NCBI GenBank assembly: GCA_002449335.1
Contig: DKDL01000006.1
Coordinates: forward strand, 1 to 21,972
Reading direction: 5' to 3'
DNA length: 21,972 nt
Source: Succinatimonas sp. UBA6849
Lineage (GTDB): Bacteria > Pseudomonadota > Gammaproteobacteria > Enterobacterales > Succinivibrionaceae
Below the pieces are notes generated by a model. It worked only from the letters and a program-made list of their open reading frames with translations, had not been told where the DNA came from and did no database searches. Shown here piece by piece: positions 1 through 7,977 of this stretch (within the stretch, counting starts at the first letter, position 1; every line of letters starts with the position of its first letter). The translations under genes were made by a program, and so were the position numbers.

Positions 1-134
1 ATGCAATAGATCAAATAGAAAGTAAGAACTACGCAGATCCTTTCTTACAAAACAGCATGACTCAAAGTATCTATGCTTATGGAATTGCCTTTGCAGGAAA
101 GAACTGTTTTGTTTCTGTAAAGAAGATAAAGTAG
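1..134 (+). CDS. AAA-ATPase-like/PD-(D/E)XK family protein, C-terminal fragment cut by window edge
   Basis: Only the last 43 or so codons are present, read in frame from base 3 to the TAG at 132-134. The peptide (AIDQIESKNYADPF, then IYAYGIAF and the tail VKKIK) aligns without gaps to the last residues of the next gene (ALSQIEDKNYALPF, IYAYGIVF, CKKLK), so it is the tail of a paralogue of the same family. In this family the tail closes a C-terminal nuclease-like domain. Nothing can be said about its N-terminus or catalytic residues. It stops 35 bp before the next start and has the same orientation, so the two are a tandem duplicate pair. The alignment makes the assignment fairly safe. Confidence 0.8.
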   Translation, partial: AIDQIESKNYADPFLQNSMTQSIYAYGIAFAGKNCFVSVKKIK

Positions 135-169
135 CAAAGAAAAATGGAAAAGAATAGCAGGAATGAATA

Positions 170-1999
170 ATGAGCACTAAACAATTCTTACCATTACCAA
201 CAGGTAAAGATAACTTTGCTGAATTGAAAGATAAAAATCGCTATTACGTCGACAAAACTCCATACTTAAAACAAGTATTCGCTGTTGACGATGCTGATGT
301 CTTACTTTTTACAAGACCAAGACGTTTTGGTAAGACTCTGCTCATGAATATGTTTGAGTCTTTCTTAAAGATTAGTGAAAAAAATCCTGGTGATACCACT
401 ATTCATCAGAACTACTTTAAAGATACTAAGGTATTTGAAGACAAAGAGTTCTGTAGAAAGTACATGGGACAATTTCCTGTGATCTCCATTACCTTAAAGG
501 ATGTTCAAGGAAAAAACTTTAAAGCAGCCTACTTAAAACTAGCAGAAGTTGTTTCATCTAAAGCTAATGAATTTTACTTCTTAAAAAACAGTCCAAACTT
601 AAACGATAAAGAAAAAGCTAAGTTTGATTTGCTATGTGATGAGATGTATCTAAAAAGAGCAGATGAAGAAGCACAGTCATATGCAACCTCAGCAATCAAA
701 TCCTTAGTTTCAATGCTTTATAAGCACTTTAACAAGCAGGTTTATGTCTTAATTGATGAGTATGATGTTCCTTTAGCTAAAGCACAGGCTCATGGTTACC
801 ATAAAGATATGGTAACTTTAATGTCATCTTTTCTAGACTTCTTAAAAGACCCTCAAAAAGATCCTGAAAAAAATACCTCAGTTATAAGTAAAGTAGTAGT
901 TACAGGATGCTTAAAAGTAGCAAAGAATAGTATCTTTACAGGTGTAAACAATCTTACTGTAAATACCGTGATCTCCACTGATATGGATTTAACTGGCATC
1001 ATTGGTTTTACCAAAGATGAAACCTATAAGTTCTTAGAAGACTATGAGATGGATGATTACGCTCAAGTTGTTAAGAACAACTATGACGGTTACAAGTTCT
1101 GTGACAAAGAGATGTTCTGCCCTTGGGATGTGGTAAATTTCATTAAAGAAAATTATAAAAATAATCTAAATGGTCATGTAGAACTTGTAAAAGCTAATAA
1201 CTACTGGGCAAATTCATCCTCTGACAGTGCCTTAGGTGAATATCTAGGTTATTTAACCGACAGCGACACCCAAAAGATGCAGGATTTGGTTGATGGTAAG
1301 TCAATTAGCTTTCAGTTAAACGACTCCATGAACTATGACTGTTTATCAGAGCATGATCCTAATGATTTCTGGTCATTATTACTGCACACTGGTTATCTGA
1401 CCTTAGATTGGGATAAGTCTAATAATAAAGAACTTAGAAAAGATAGTGAATCTGATAAAGATGTCTTTGTAAGACTTCCTAATTTAGAAATATTAGAATG
1501 TTTTAGAAAGAACATTAAAGAAAGATTTAGCTCAGATTTTGTAAAGCATAATCTACATAATAAGTTAGTTGATGCTTTTGCGTGTGGCAAGCAGGTAGAA
1601 ATCACAAACATCTTCTTTGATATGTTGCAAAAATACGTCTCAATCAGAGATACTGCTACTAAAGCTCCTTTAGAAAACTACTATCATGGTTTTATCAATG
1701 CCATCTTTACAAGTTGTGAAAAACTTGTCTCTGAATACCATTCTAACAATGAATCAGGTAATGGTTATCCTGATATTACTTTTAAAGCTGAACGTAACAC
1801 CAAAGCTGTAATCATTGAGATTAAAGCTACCTCTAATGATGAGGATATGGATGAACTTGCAACTAATGCTTTATCTCAGATTGAAGATAAGAACTACGCG
1901 TTGCCATTTACCAAACAATCAAAGATTACAGAGATCTATGCCTATGGCATAGTATTTTGTAAAAAGGATTGTCTTGTAGTTTGTAAAAAGCTTAAGTAG
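170..1999 (+). CDS. AAA-ATPase-like protein with C-terminal PD-(D/E)XK nuclease-like domain
   Basis: A 609-residue protein with the two-domain layout of the AAA-ATPase_like (PF09820) plus PDDEXK_9 (PF08011) family. The N-terminus has the family's opening PLPTGKDNFAELK. A Walker A-like loop RPRRFGKT lies at about residues 49-56 and a Walker B strand VLIDEYD at 193-199. The C-terminal domain shows D535 (GYPDI) and E550-x-K552 (IIEIKA), the expected D...ExK nuclease signature, so both active sites look intact. Predicted to be cytoplasmic. The family expands greatly in some gut and rumen bacteria; its biological role is not established, and a role in defence or mobile-element biology is only conjecture. 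A Shine-Dalgarno-like CAGGAA at about 158-163 supports the start at 170. It follows a paralogue in tandem and is followed by a dyad that may stop transcription. Confidence 0.88.
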   Translation: MSTKQFLPLPTGKDNFAELKDKNRYYVDKTPYLKQVFAVDDADVLLFTRPRRFGKTLLMNMFESFLKISEKNPGDTTIHQNYFKDTKVFEDKEFCRKYMGQFPVISITLKDVQGKNFKAAYLKLAEVVSSKANEFYFLKNSPNLNDKEKAKFDLLCDEMYLKRADEEAQSYATSAIKSLVSMLYKHFNKQVYVLIDEYDVPLAKAQAHGYHKDMVTLMSSFLDFLKDPQKDPEKNTSVISKVVVTGCLKVAKNSIFTGVNNLTVNTVISTDMDLTGIIGFTKDETYKFLEDYEMDDYAQVVKNNYDGYKFCDKEMFCPWDVVNFIKENYKNNLNGHVELVKANNYWANSSSDSALGEYLGYLTDSDTQKMQDLVDGKSISFQLNDSMNYDCLSEHDPNDFWSLLLHTGYLTLDWDKSNNKELRKDSESDKDVFVRLPNLEILECFRKNIKERFSSDFVKHNLHNKLVDAFACGKQVEITNIFFDMLQKYVSIRDTATKAPLENYYHGFINAIFTSCEKLVSEYHSNNESGNGYPDITFKAERNTKAVIIEIKATSNDEDMDELATNALSQIEDKNYALPFTKQSKITEIYAYGIVFCKKDCLVVCKKLK

Positions 2000-2033
2000 T
2001 TACACTCTGTAACGCAACAAATATCGATCACAA

Positions 2034-2061
2034 ACAAGGATGTAGCTTCATACATCCTTGT
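2034..2061. terminator. Possible bidirectional terminator between convergent genes
   Basis: Perfect 11-bp stem ACAAGGATGTA (2034-2044) and its complement (2051-2061) around a 6-nt loop, placed between the stop of the plus-strand ATPase gene (1999) and the stop of minus-strand ydfG (2076). A short T-run follows on the plus strand after two C's (CCAATTTT), but none is clear on the minus strand. Position and stem quality suggest a terminator; the weak U-tract lowers certainty. Confidence 0.6.
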
Positions 2062-2075
2062 CCAATTTTCAATAA

Positions 2076-2852
2076 TTACTTCTCACCTAAATCAAGATTT
2101 CTGGTAACAGCAAGTCCTCCGAAAGTCTGACATACAGGCATAATTTCAAGTTCATTGATGTTCATATGAGCAGGTGTACTTAAGAGGTAATCTACAGTGT
2201 TAGCAATATCCTCAGGTAAAATTGCTTCAACATCCTTGTAAACTGCAGCAGCCTTTTCGTTATCGCCTTTAAAACGTACATTTGAGAATTCTGTATTAGA
2301 GCAAAGACCTGGCTTAATTACAGTAACCTTAAGTGCAGTACCAGCTAAATCACATCTTAGATTTCTTGAAAACTGCTCAACAAAAGCTTTGGTACCACCG
2401 TAGACATTGCCACCTGTATATGGCCAGGCACCAGCAGTTGAACCTAAATTGATGATATAGCCTTTGTTCTTTTTAACCATTAAAGGTAGCAGTTTGTGAG
2501 TAATATTGAGTAAACCTTTGATGTTGGTATCTACCATGGTATTCCAATCATTTAAAGAACAGGTAAAAGCTTTGTCCTGTCCTAGAGCCAATCCTGCGTT
2601 ATTGATAAGAACATCAATATTTTTAAACTCATCAGGTAACTTATCTAAGATAGAATCAACTGCTACTAAATCAGTTACATCAAGCTTTAATGGGAAGATC
2701 TGACCTTGATATTTACTAGCTAGTGCATCTAATTTGTCTTGACGGCGAGCTGTTGCAATTACTTTGTAACCTTGACCTGCTAGTTTTTCACAAATTGCTA
2801 AACCAAAGCCAGCTGAGGCACCTGTAACTAAAACTGTCTTATATAAAGCCAT
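2076..2852 (-). CDS. ydfG: YdfG-type NADP-dependent 3-hydroxy acid dehydrogenase (SDR family)
   Basis: Classical short-chain dehydrogenase/reductase, 258 residues from the chosen start. The cofactor motif TGASAGFG is at 10-17, NNAG at 84-87, and the catalytic set is S138, Y151 and K155 (YGGTK). Segments such as NVYGGTKAFVEQFS and TEFSNVRFKGD match E. coli YdfG closely. YdfG enzymes reduce or oxidise short 3-hydroxy acids, for example serine, allo-threonine and malonic semialdehyde, with NADP(H) in the cytosol. A GTG at 2864 is in frame, but GGAG (2859-2862) sits 6 nt before the ATG at 2852, so I take MALYKTVLVTG as the true N-terminus. It is transcribed in the same direction as the MetQ-like gene 181 bp or more upstream, which makes co-transcription possible but unproven. 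Confidence 0.9.
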   Translation of the reverse strand: MALYKTVLVTGASAGFGLAICEKLAGQGYKVIATARRQDKLDALASKYQGQIFPLKLDVTDLVAVDSILDKLPDEFKNIDVLINNAGLALGQDKAFTCSLNDWNTMVDTNIKGLLNITHKLLPLMVKKNKGYIINLGSTAGAWPYTGGNVYGGTKAFVEQFSRNLRCDLAGTALKVTVIKPGLCSNTEFSNVRFKGDNEKAAAVYKDVEAILPEDIANTVDYLLSTPAHMNINELEIMPVCQTFGGLAVTRNLDLGEK

Positions 2853-3045
2853 ATTTTTCTCCACATATTTATGACATAACTACATAATCAAGATAATTCA
2901 ATTTTTATAAGAGTGATGATCTAGACATAGTTTTCTGCAAAACGTTCCCTGCACAGACTTCTCTACACAGCATTGGCTCATCATTTGTTGCTACACCAAG
3001 TTATGCTATCTGTATATTCATGCTCTCTTAACTCTATTGAATAAA

Positions 3046-3834
3046 CTAATAAGTAAAAGCAGGAATTAGAGCACCACCTTCTGCCTGATTTAATACTTTA
3101 GCTGAACCTTCTGAGTGATATGCACTGATTACTTTTTTAAAGACAGCTCTGTCTTTGTCATTTTCTCTAGCTACCAATACCTTTACAAAAGGAGTTGATA
3201 AATCGTCAGGTGACAGCTTTTCACGGCAGACAGCATCTCGGTTAGCAATAAAGCCATTTTCAAAAGCATAGTTACCGTTAATAAATGCAGCTGTATAGTC
3301 ATCTAAAGTCTTTACAGTATCAGCAGGATTTATCTTTACAAAGTTAAGCTCAAGCTTATTCTCTGTAATGTCGCTAACATCTGGGATCTGCCCTTTTGAG
3401 GCATTAGTTTTAATCACACCTTCAGCTTCTAAAACTAACAAAGAGCGACCTCCATTGCTAGGATCTGAAGGAATGACAATAGAGTCACCTTTTTTCAATT
3501 CATTAAGAGATTTGATCTTTTTAGAGTACATGCCAATAGGATCAAGATAGGTATAGCAGATAGGTGCAATCTTATAACCGTGATCTTTAATTTCCTGATT
3601 TAAGAAGGCTACATGCTGAAAAGCATTAAGATCAATTTCACCATTGTCTAAAGCTTTGTTTGGGGTAAAGAAGTCATTAAACTCAACCAGGGTTATCCTG
3701 ATATTGTCTTTTGCTAGTTCATCTTTTATAAAGAGCCAAGGTGCGTTGTCATCGCCTACCACACCTACTTTGATTTCCTTGATTTGAACCTTGGCATTTT
3801 CCTGTGATTTGTCATGATGATTGCAGTTTTGCAT
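3046..3834 (-). CDS. MetQ/NlpA-family solute-binding protein lacking a signal peptide
   Basis: The 262 residues show the NlpA/MetQ lipoprotein fold: IKVGVVGDDNAPW at about 21-33, then the family signature PNKALDNGEIDLNAFQH at about 58-74, and LDPIGMYSKKIKSL further on. Family members deliver methionine or related ligands to the MetNI ABC transporter as periplasmic or membrane-anchored lipoproteins. This one begins MQNCNHHDK with no hydrophobic leader. AAGGA lies 6 nt before the ATG, and an in-frame TAA stands six codons upstream, so no longer reading exists. Cys4 sits where a lipidated cysteine would be after cleavage, as though the export signal had been lost. No metN or metI is adjacent. 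It is therefore either a cytoplasmic binding protein or a non-exported remnant. Confidence 0.83.
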   Translation of the reverse strand: MQNCNHHDKSQENAKVQIKEIKVGVVGDDNAPWLFIKDELAKDNIRITLVEFNDFFTPNKALDNGEIDLNAFQHVAFLNQEIKDHGYKIAPICYTYLDPIGMYSKKIKSLNELKKGDSIVIPSDPSNGGRSLLVLEAEGVIKTNASKGQIPDVSDITENKLELNFVKINPADTVKTLDDYTAAFINGNYAFENGFIANRDAVCREKLSPDDLSTPFVKVLVARENDKDRAVFKKVISAYHSEGSAKVLNQAEGGALIPAFTY

Positions 3835-3951
3835 ATAAAATCCTTTATCTTAAGTTCAGTTAAGTAAAGTGTAGCGAACATGATGAATTGTCTTCAAGAC
3901 AGAACTTACAATAAATTTGCAGCACTGTCTTAAAAGATAAGCCTCTTAGTT

Positions 3952-3974
3952 TTTAACTTTGTACCAAAGTTAAA
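3952..3974. promoter_or_regulatory. 23-bp near-perfect palindrome between the EamA and MetQ-like genes
   Basis: Two 10-bp arms, TTTAACTTTG (3952-3961) and CAAAGTTAAA (3965-3974), flank TAC. It lies 118 bp upstream of the MetQ-like start and 47 bp past the EamA stop. No T-run follows it in the minus direction, so an intrinsic terminator is unlikely and an operator for the MetQ-like gene is the more natural reading. It does not resemble a MetJ box. Confidence 0.4.
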
Positions 3975-4020
3975 GACACTGTAGTTAAAAACATTGTGTA
4001 GTTTCAGAATTTGAGCAAAA

Positions 4021-4437
4021 CTACTTCCAGAGCATAACCATGCTGCCAGCTGTAATTAAGAGTGCCCCTACAATAGTCTTTGAGCTTACAGGTTCTTTTA
4101 ATAAGACAAAAGCTAACAAAATCGTGATCACCACACTTAACTTGTCAATTGGTGCTACTCGAGATACATCGCCTGTTTGCAGAGCTTTAAAGTAGAAAAG
4201 CCATGAAAGACCTGTAGCAAGGCCTGAGAGCAGGAGAAAACACCAGGTATGACGACTGATGTCTTTAATCTCACTTACTCTGTTTGAAAAGAAGACTATG
4301 CCCCATGTCAGAAATAAAATTACTGTGGTACGGATTGCGGTTGCAAGGTTTGAGTTAACATCCTTGACACCGATTTTGGCAAAGATAGCTGTCAGAGCTG
4401 CAAAGAATGCTGACAGTAATGCGTAATATTTCCACAT
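4021..4437 (-). CDS. Single EamA-domain membrane transporter (DMT superfamily)
   Basis: A 138-residue integral membrane protein with five hydrophobic segments, at about 4-22, 31-50, 65-85, 96-113 and 119-137. This equals one EamA domain, half of the usual ten-helix drug/metabolite transporter. The segment GDVSRVAPIDKLSVVITILLA (split here as GDVSRVAPIDKL then SVVITILLA) and the ending GALLITAGSMVMLW are typical of short stand-alone EamA proteins, which probably work as dimers. The substrate cannot be read from the sequence. Glu115 (LLKEPVS) is the conserved acidic residue between the last two helices. The start at 4437 is the family-consistent one, although its ribosome-binding site is poor. 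It is separated from the MetQ-like gene by 186 bp containing a palindrome. Confidence 0.82.
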   Translation of the reverse strand: MWKYYALLSAFFAALTAIFAKIGVKDVNSNLATAIRTTVILFLTWGIVFFSNRVSEIKDISRHTWCFLLLSGLATGLSWLFYFKALQTGDVSRVAPIDKLSVVITILLAFVLLKEPVSSKTIVGALLITAGSMVMLWK

Positions 4438-4922
4438 GGTCGTGACTAAACCTTAAACTCAGGTTTATTAAGATATCGATGACTTTCGATAAAAGTGACC
4501 TTTAGAATGTAGAAAACGTGGATTTACCGTAAATTAAAAGCACGGATTTACCGCATACATTGAAAGGTCACGTATTTAAGATATATCTAATTAAGTTTAT
4601 TGTCCATAGTTTTGTTACTCTGGCTCTATCTTATGGTCTGTGTAAAAAGAAGTAGCTCTCTGCAAATCATGTCTCTTGCTGGATTTGACTGGCTGTAAGT
4701 TCTTATTTCAATCTGACTTGTGCATACTTTTTCATTTTCACAAATCCCCTTTTTTATTCTTTTGGTTTCAGCCCCATATTGCTTCTTTCAATTTCCCTTA
4801 CTAGACCTCAATTTTTCTTAAAATTTCTCGTTCTATCTTCTTTTTTTATATACCTATCACCTAACTTATGAGAATTTATAGATATAATCAGAATATACCC
4901 TTATGATCTAAAGACTTATCTA
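4438..4922. other. 485-bp intergenic region between divergent genes
   Basis: No gene is supported here. On the EamA side it holds an inverted pair GTGACCTTT (4495-4503)/AAAGGTCAC (4563-4571) that encloses two direct copies of GGATTTACCG (at about 4519-4528 and 4543-4552). The middle, about 4680-4860, is strongly pyrimidine-rich on the plus strand. A TATAAT hexamer at 4883-4888, without a good -35, is the best -10 candidate for the Enzyme I gene. Confidence 0.5.
4495..4571. repeat. Inverted repeat enclosing two GGATTTACCG direct repeats
   Basis: Perfect 9-bp arms at 4495-4503 and 4563-4571 flank two near-identical direct repeats, GTGGATTTACCG (4517-4528) and CACGGATTTACCG (4541-4552 region), spaced about two helical turns apart. 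It lies 58-134 bp upstream of the EamA start. The arrangement looks like a regulator-binding region, but no regulator can be named. A related GGATTTACC occurs again before focA. Confidence 0.4.
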
Positions 4923-6602
4923 ATGACAAAAGGTGATATCTTGAACAGCAAAAATAAGAATATTTCGATGCTCAAAGGTACTGTTGCCAACAAAGGCATC
5001 GCCTTTGGTACTATTAGCTTTCTAAAAAGAGCTAAAACTGGTCTTGAAAAGACCTCTGTTTCGGATACTAAAGCAGAATGCGAACGCTTTGAAAAAGCCA
5101 GACTTCATGCTATCTCACAGTTAAGTGCTTTGTATGATGCATCTTTAGAAAAACTCGGCGAACAAAATGCCGTAGTTTTCCAGATCCATCAGATGATGTT
5201 AGATGATCCTGACTATGTCTCCTCTGTTAATAAGCTCATTGAAAAAGAACATGCAAATGCTGAGTATGCTGTAACTAAAGTTGCTCACAAATTTGAAAAG
5301 CAGTTCTTGGAAATGGATAACGACTACATGCGTGGTCGTGCAGCTGATGTCATCGATATTTCAAGACGTGTTAAAGAAATTCTGATGATGCATGCAGGTA
5401 AGCTCAAAAAACATGGACTTACCTTCGATAACAAAGGACCTGTAATTCTTGCAACTGATGATTTGGTACCATCAGAGACAGTTCAGCTAGATAACCAGAA
5501 AGTTACCGGTATTATCACCTCTAAAGGTTCTACAAGATCACATACAGCCATCTTTGCCAGAACCATGGGTATTCCTACCGTTGTCTGCATCGGCGATGAG
5601 TTAACTGAAGATCTTGAAGGTAAAAAGGCTATTGTTGATGGTAACTCAGGATATGTTTATATCGATCCTGATGAATCAACCATTCTGCGCTTTACCGAGA
5701 TGAAGAAAACTGATGATGTTCAGCACTCTCATTTAGAAGAATATCGCGGTAAAGAAACTAAAACCCGTTCAGGTCGCACCATTCGCCTGTATGCAAACTC
5801 AGGCTCATTAGCTGATATCGATCTTATTAAAGCATCTGATGCTGAAGGTATCGGCCTGTTTAGAAGTGAATACATCTACATGCAGGCTCATGACTACCCT
5901 ACAGAAGAAGAGCAGTTTAAGATTTACAAAGATGTCTTAAAGGGCATGGATGGTAAAAAGGTCATTATCAGAACCTTAGATATCGGTGCTGATAAGACTG
6001 CTGAATACTTCATGCTAAAACCTGAAGAAAACCCTGCTATGGGTGTAAGAGCAATTCGTTTGTGTTTGACAAACAGAGCCTTATTTAAGACACAGTTACG
6101 CGCTCTGTACAGAGCCTCTGTCTACGGTAACCTCTCTGTCATGATCCCTATGATTACTTCAGTTGAAGAAGTCGTAGAATGCAAGAGAATTATCGATGAC
6201 ATTAAAAAGGAGCTTACAGCTCAAGAGCTTCCTTTTAAAGATGATGTTGAATTTGGCATCATGATTGAAACACCTGCTGCAGCTTTAATTTCAGATGAGT
6301 TAGCTCCATTAGTCGATTTCTTTAGTATCGGTACTAATGATTTAACTCAGTTCACATTAGCTGCTGACAGACAAAATGCAGATCTTGGAACTTACTTAAA
6401 TCCATACCACCATGCTGTAGTAAGACTGATTGAAACTACGGTAAAAAATGGTCATGCAGCTGGAATCTGGGTTGGTATCTGTGGTGAATTGGCCTCAGAT
6501 GAGAAATTCCTAGGAAAATTAATTCAGCTTGGAGTTGATGAAATGTCCGTTGTACCTTCAAGCATTCTTACCCTGCGTGCAAAGATTGCAACTCTAGGCT
6601 AA
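4923..6602 (+). CDS. ptsI: PTS Enzyme I (phosphoenolpyruvate-protein phosphotransferase)
   Basis: Enzyme I autophosphorylates from phosphoenolpyruvate and passes the phosphate to HPr in the cytosol. From the 4923 start the 559-residue protein has the HPr-binding/PEP-utiliser N-domain, the phosphohistidine site GSTRSHTAI with H207, the PEP-site segments LFRSE (R314) and RTLDIGADK (R350), NPAMGVRAIR, FFSIGTNDLTQFTLAADR and the catalytic VGICGE with C520. All key residues are present, so it should be active. Three starts are possible: ATG 4923, TTG 4941 (AAAAGGTGAT is an excellent Shine-Dalgarno 5 nt before it), and ATG 4968, whose MLKGTVANKGIAFG matches the normal family N-terminus. TTG 4941 has the best ribosome-binding site. 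Unusually, no ptsH or crr flanks it. The next gene starts 15 bp downstream and is clearly co-transcribed. Confidence 0.9.
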   Translation: MTKGDILNSKNKNISMLKGTVANKGIAFGTISFLKRAKTGLEKTSVSDTKAECERFEKARLHAISQLSALYDASLEKLGEQNAVVFQIHQMMLDDPDYVSSVNKLIEKEHANAEYAVTKVAHKFEKQFLEMDNDYMRGRAADVIDISRRVKEILMMHAGKLKKHGLTFDNKGPVILATDDLVPSETVQLDNQKVTGIITSKGSTRSHTAIFARTMGIPTVVCIGDELTEDLEGKKAIVDGNSGYVYIDPDESTILRFTEMKKTDDVQHSHLEEYRGKETKTRSGRTIRLYANSGSLADIDLIKASDAEGIGLFRSEYIYMQAHDYPTEEEQFKIYKDVLKGMDGKKVIIRTLDIGADKTAEYFMLKPEENPAMGVRAIRLCLTNRALFKTQLRALYRASVYGNLSVMIPMITSVEEVVECKRIIDDIKKELTAQELPFKDDVEFGIMIETPAAALISDELAPLVDFFSIGTNDLTQFTLAADRQNADLGTYLNPYHHAVVRLIETTVKNGHAAGIWVGICGELASDEKFLGKLIQLGVDEMSVVPSSILTLRAKIATLG

Positions 6603-6617
6603 AGGAGATAAATAATA

Positions 6618-7940
6618 ATGCCACAATGTATAGTGATTGCAGATGAAATCACCGGCGGCTCAGCTGTTGGTTCTTTATTAGAGAAAAACGGCAACTCAGT
6701 TTGCTCTTTAATGAGTACTCGCGGTTTAAAAGATCCTCTTACACAAAAGTATGACTGTTTTGTGTATTCAACTAATTCCAGAAATCTGACTGCTCAACAG
6801 AGCTATCAGATGGTGTTCTCAGCTGCCAAGCTTTTAAAGTCTGATGACGTAAAGCTATATGCAAAGAGAATTGATCCTGCTATGCGTGGTAACACCTGTG
6901 CTGAAACAGAAGCACTATTAGATGCCCTAGGTGATCCTGATAGAGTAGCTATTGTAGTTCCAGCTTTCCCTGCTTTGCGCAGAACCAATGTAGGCGGTTA
7001 TATCTTAGTTGACGGTAAACCTCTGCAGAAATCTTTAGCAGGCCTTGAAGATCTGTACCCAGCAGAATCTGGTCGTGTAGCAGATCTTTTCACTGAAAAA
7101 TTCCAGTACAAAGCAGAACCTTTACACTTAAAAGAATTCTTAAAAGGCACTGACAATTTAGCTGAAAAGATTAAGGAATTAGCTACATCTGGTACCCGTG
7201 CTATCGTCTTTGACTGTACTTCACAGGAAGATATCAACATGATTGCTGATGCTGTAGTGCTCTCAAAGATTAAGTTCTTAGCAGTAGATCCAGGTCCATT
7301 TACAGCTACATTAGCCCGTAAAGTCATGAGAACCAAGTCAGTTGCAACAGCAGCATCTGGTGCCAAGATCTTTGGTATTGTAGGTGGTGTAAATCCTTTA
7401 ATTTCAGCTCAGGTAGAACTCTTAAGACTTGAAGAGAAAGTTAATATCGTCACTGTACATAATCTTGAGTTATTAGAAGATCAGCAACACCGTAATGCAG
7501 AGATTAACCGTGTAGTAGATGAGATCTCTACTAAGTTTAATAACTACACCATCTCATTTGCTGTATCTGACAATATGGAAGTTAACAATCAGCTCTCAGC
7601 TGAATACCAAGAAATGCTATTAAAGACCAACAGAACTCAAACTGAAGCTTTAGATATCATTTCTACAGCTTATGGTCAGATTGTACAGAAAGTTCTTGAA
7701 AAACGTCCTGATGTACAGGCTCTTTACACTAAAGGCGCTGAATTTACTGTTGCAGCCTACAGAGAGCTAAAGTCTATGGGACTTAAGGTCTTAGGTCAGG
7801 TATTACCTCTTACCTGCTATGGTGAGTTAATTGATGGTGATCATGCTGGTCTTAAATGTGTAACCTCAGCTTCCTCAGCTACAGATACTAATACCATCAC
7901 AGATAGTATTCAGTACATCAAGAGAAAGCTTGCTATTTAG
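6618..7940 (+). CDS. Divergent four-carbon acid sugar kinase-like protein (DUF1537 family)
   Basis: The 440-residue protein follows the DUF1537/four-carbon acid sugar kinase plan: a substrate domain (PF07005-like) with IVIADEITGG at 5-14, KRIDPAMRGN at 83-92 and VPAFP...RTNVGGY at 114-128, and a C-terminal nucleotide domain (PF17042-like) with TKGAEFTVAAY at 371-381 and VLGQVLP at 391-397. Members phosphorylate D-threonate, D-erythronate or similar acids. Several signature positions differ from those I know for the family: ADDLTGA has become ADEITGG, KIDSTLRG has become RIDPAMRG, KGGIT has become KGAEFT, and the closing PGN-G loop is replaced by SASSATDT (417-424). Substrate and even kinase activity are therefore doubtful. 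AAAGGAG at 6601-6607 gives a good ribosome-binding site. Its only operon partner is Enzyme I, which suggests a linked function. Confidence 0.72.
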   Translation: MPQCIVIADEITGGSAVGSLLEKNGNSVCSLMSTRGLKDPLTQKYDCFVYSTNSRNLTAQQSYQMVFSAAKLLKSDDVKLYAKRIDPAMRGNTCAETEALLDALGDPDRVAIVVPAFPALRRTNVGGYILVDGKPLQKSLAGLEDLYPAESGRVADLFTEKFQYKAEPLHLKEFLKGTDNLAEKIKELATSGTRAIVFDCTSQEDINMIADAVVLSKIKFLAVDPGPFTATLARKVMRTKSVATAASGAKIFGIVGGVNPLISAQVELLRLEEKVNIVTVHNLELLEDQQHRNAEINRVVDEISTKFNNYTISFAVSDNMEVNNQLSAEYQEMLLKTNRTQTEALDIISTAYGQIVQKVLEKRPDVQALYTKGAEFTVAAYRELKSMGLKVLGQVLPLTCYGELIDGDHAGLKCVTSASSATDTNTITDSIQYIKRKLAI

Positions 7941-7977
7941 CACAATTAACTTTACAAAATATCGTCTTACTTGTTGA

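Noticed and set aside
6806..7366. Minus-strand ORFs of 60 and 122 residues
   Set aside because: They are antisense shadows of the kinase-like gene, with no family resemblance or ribosome-binding site.
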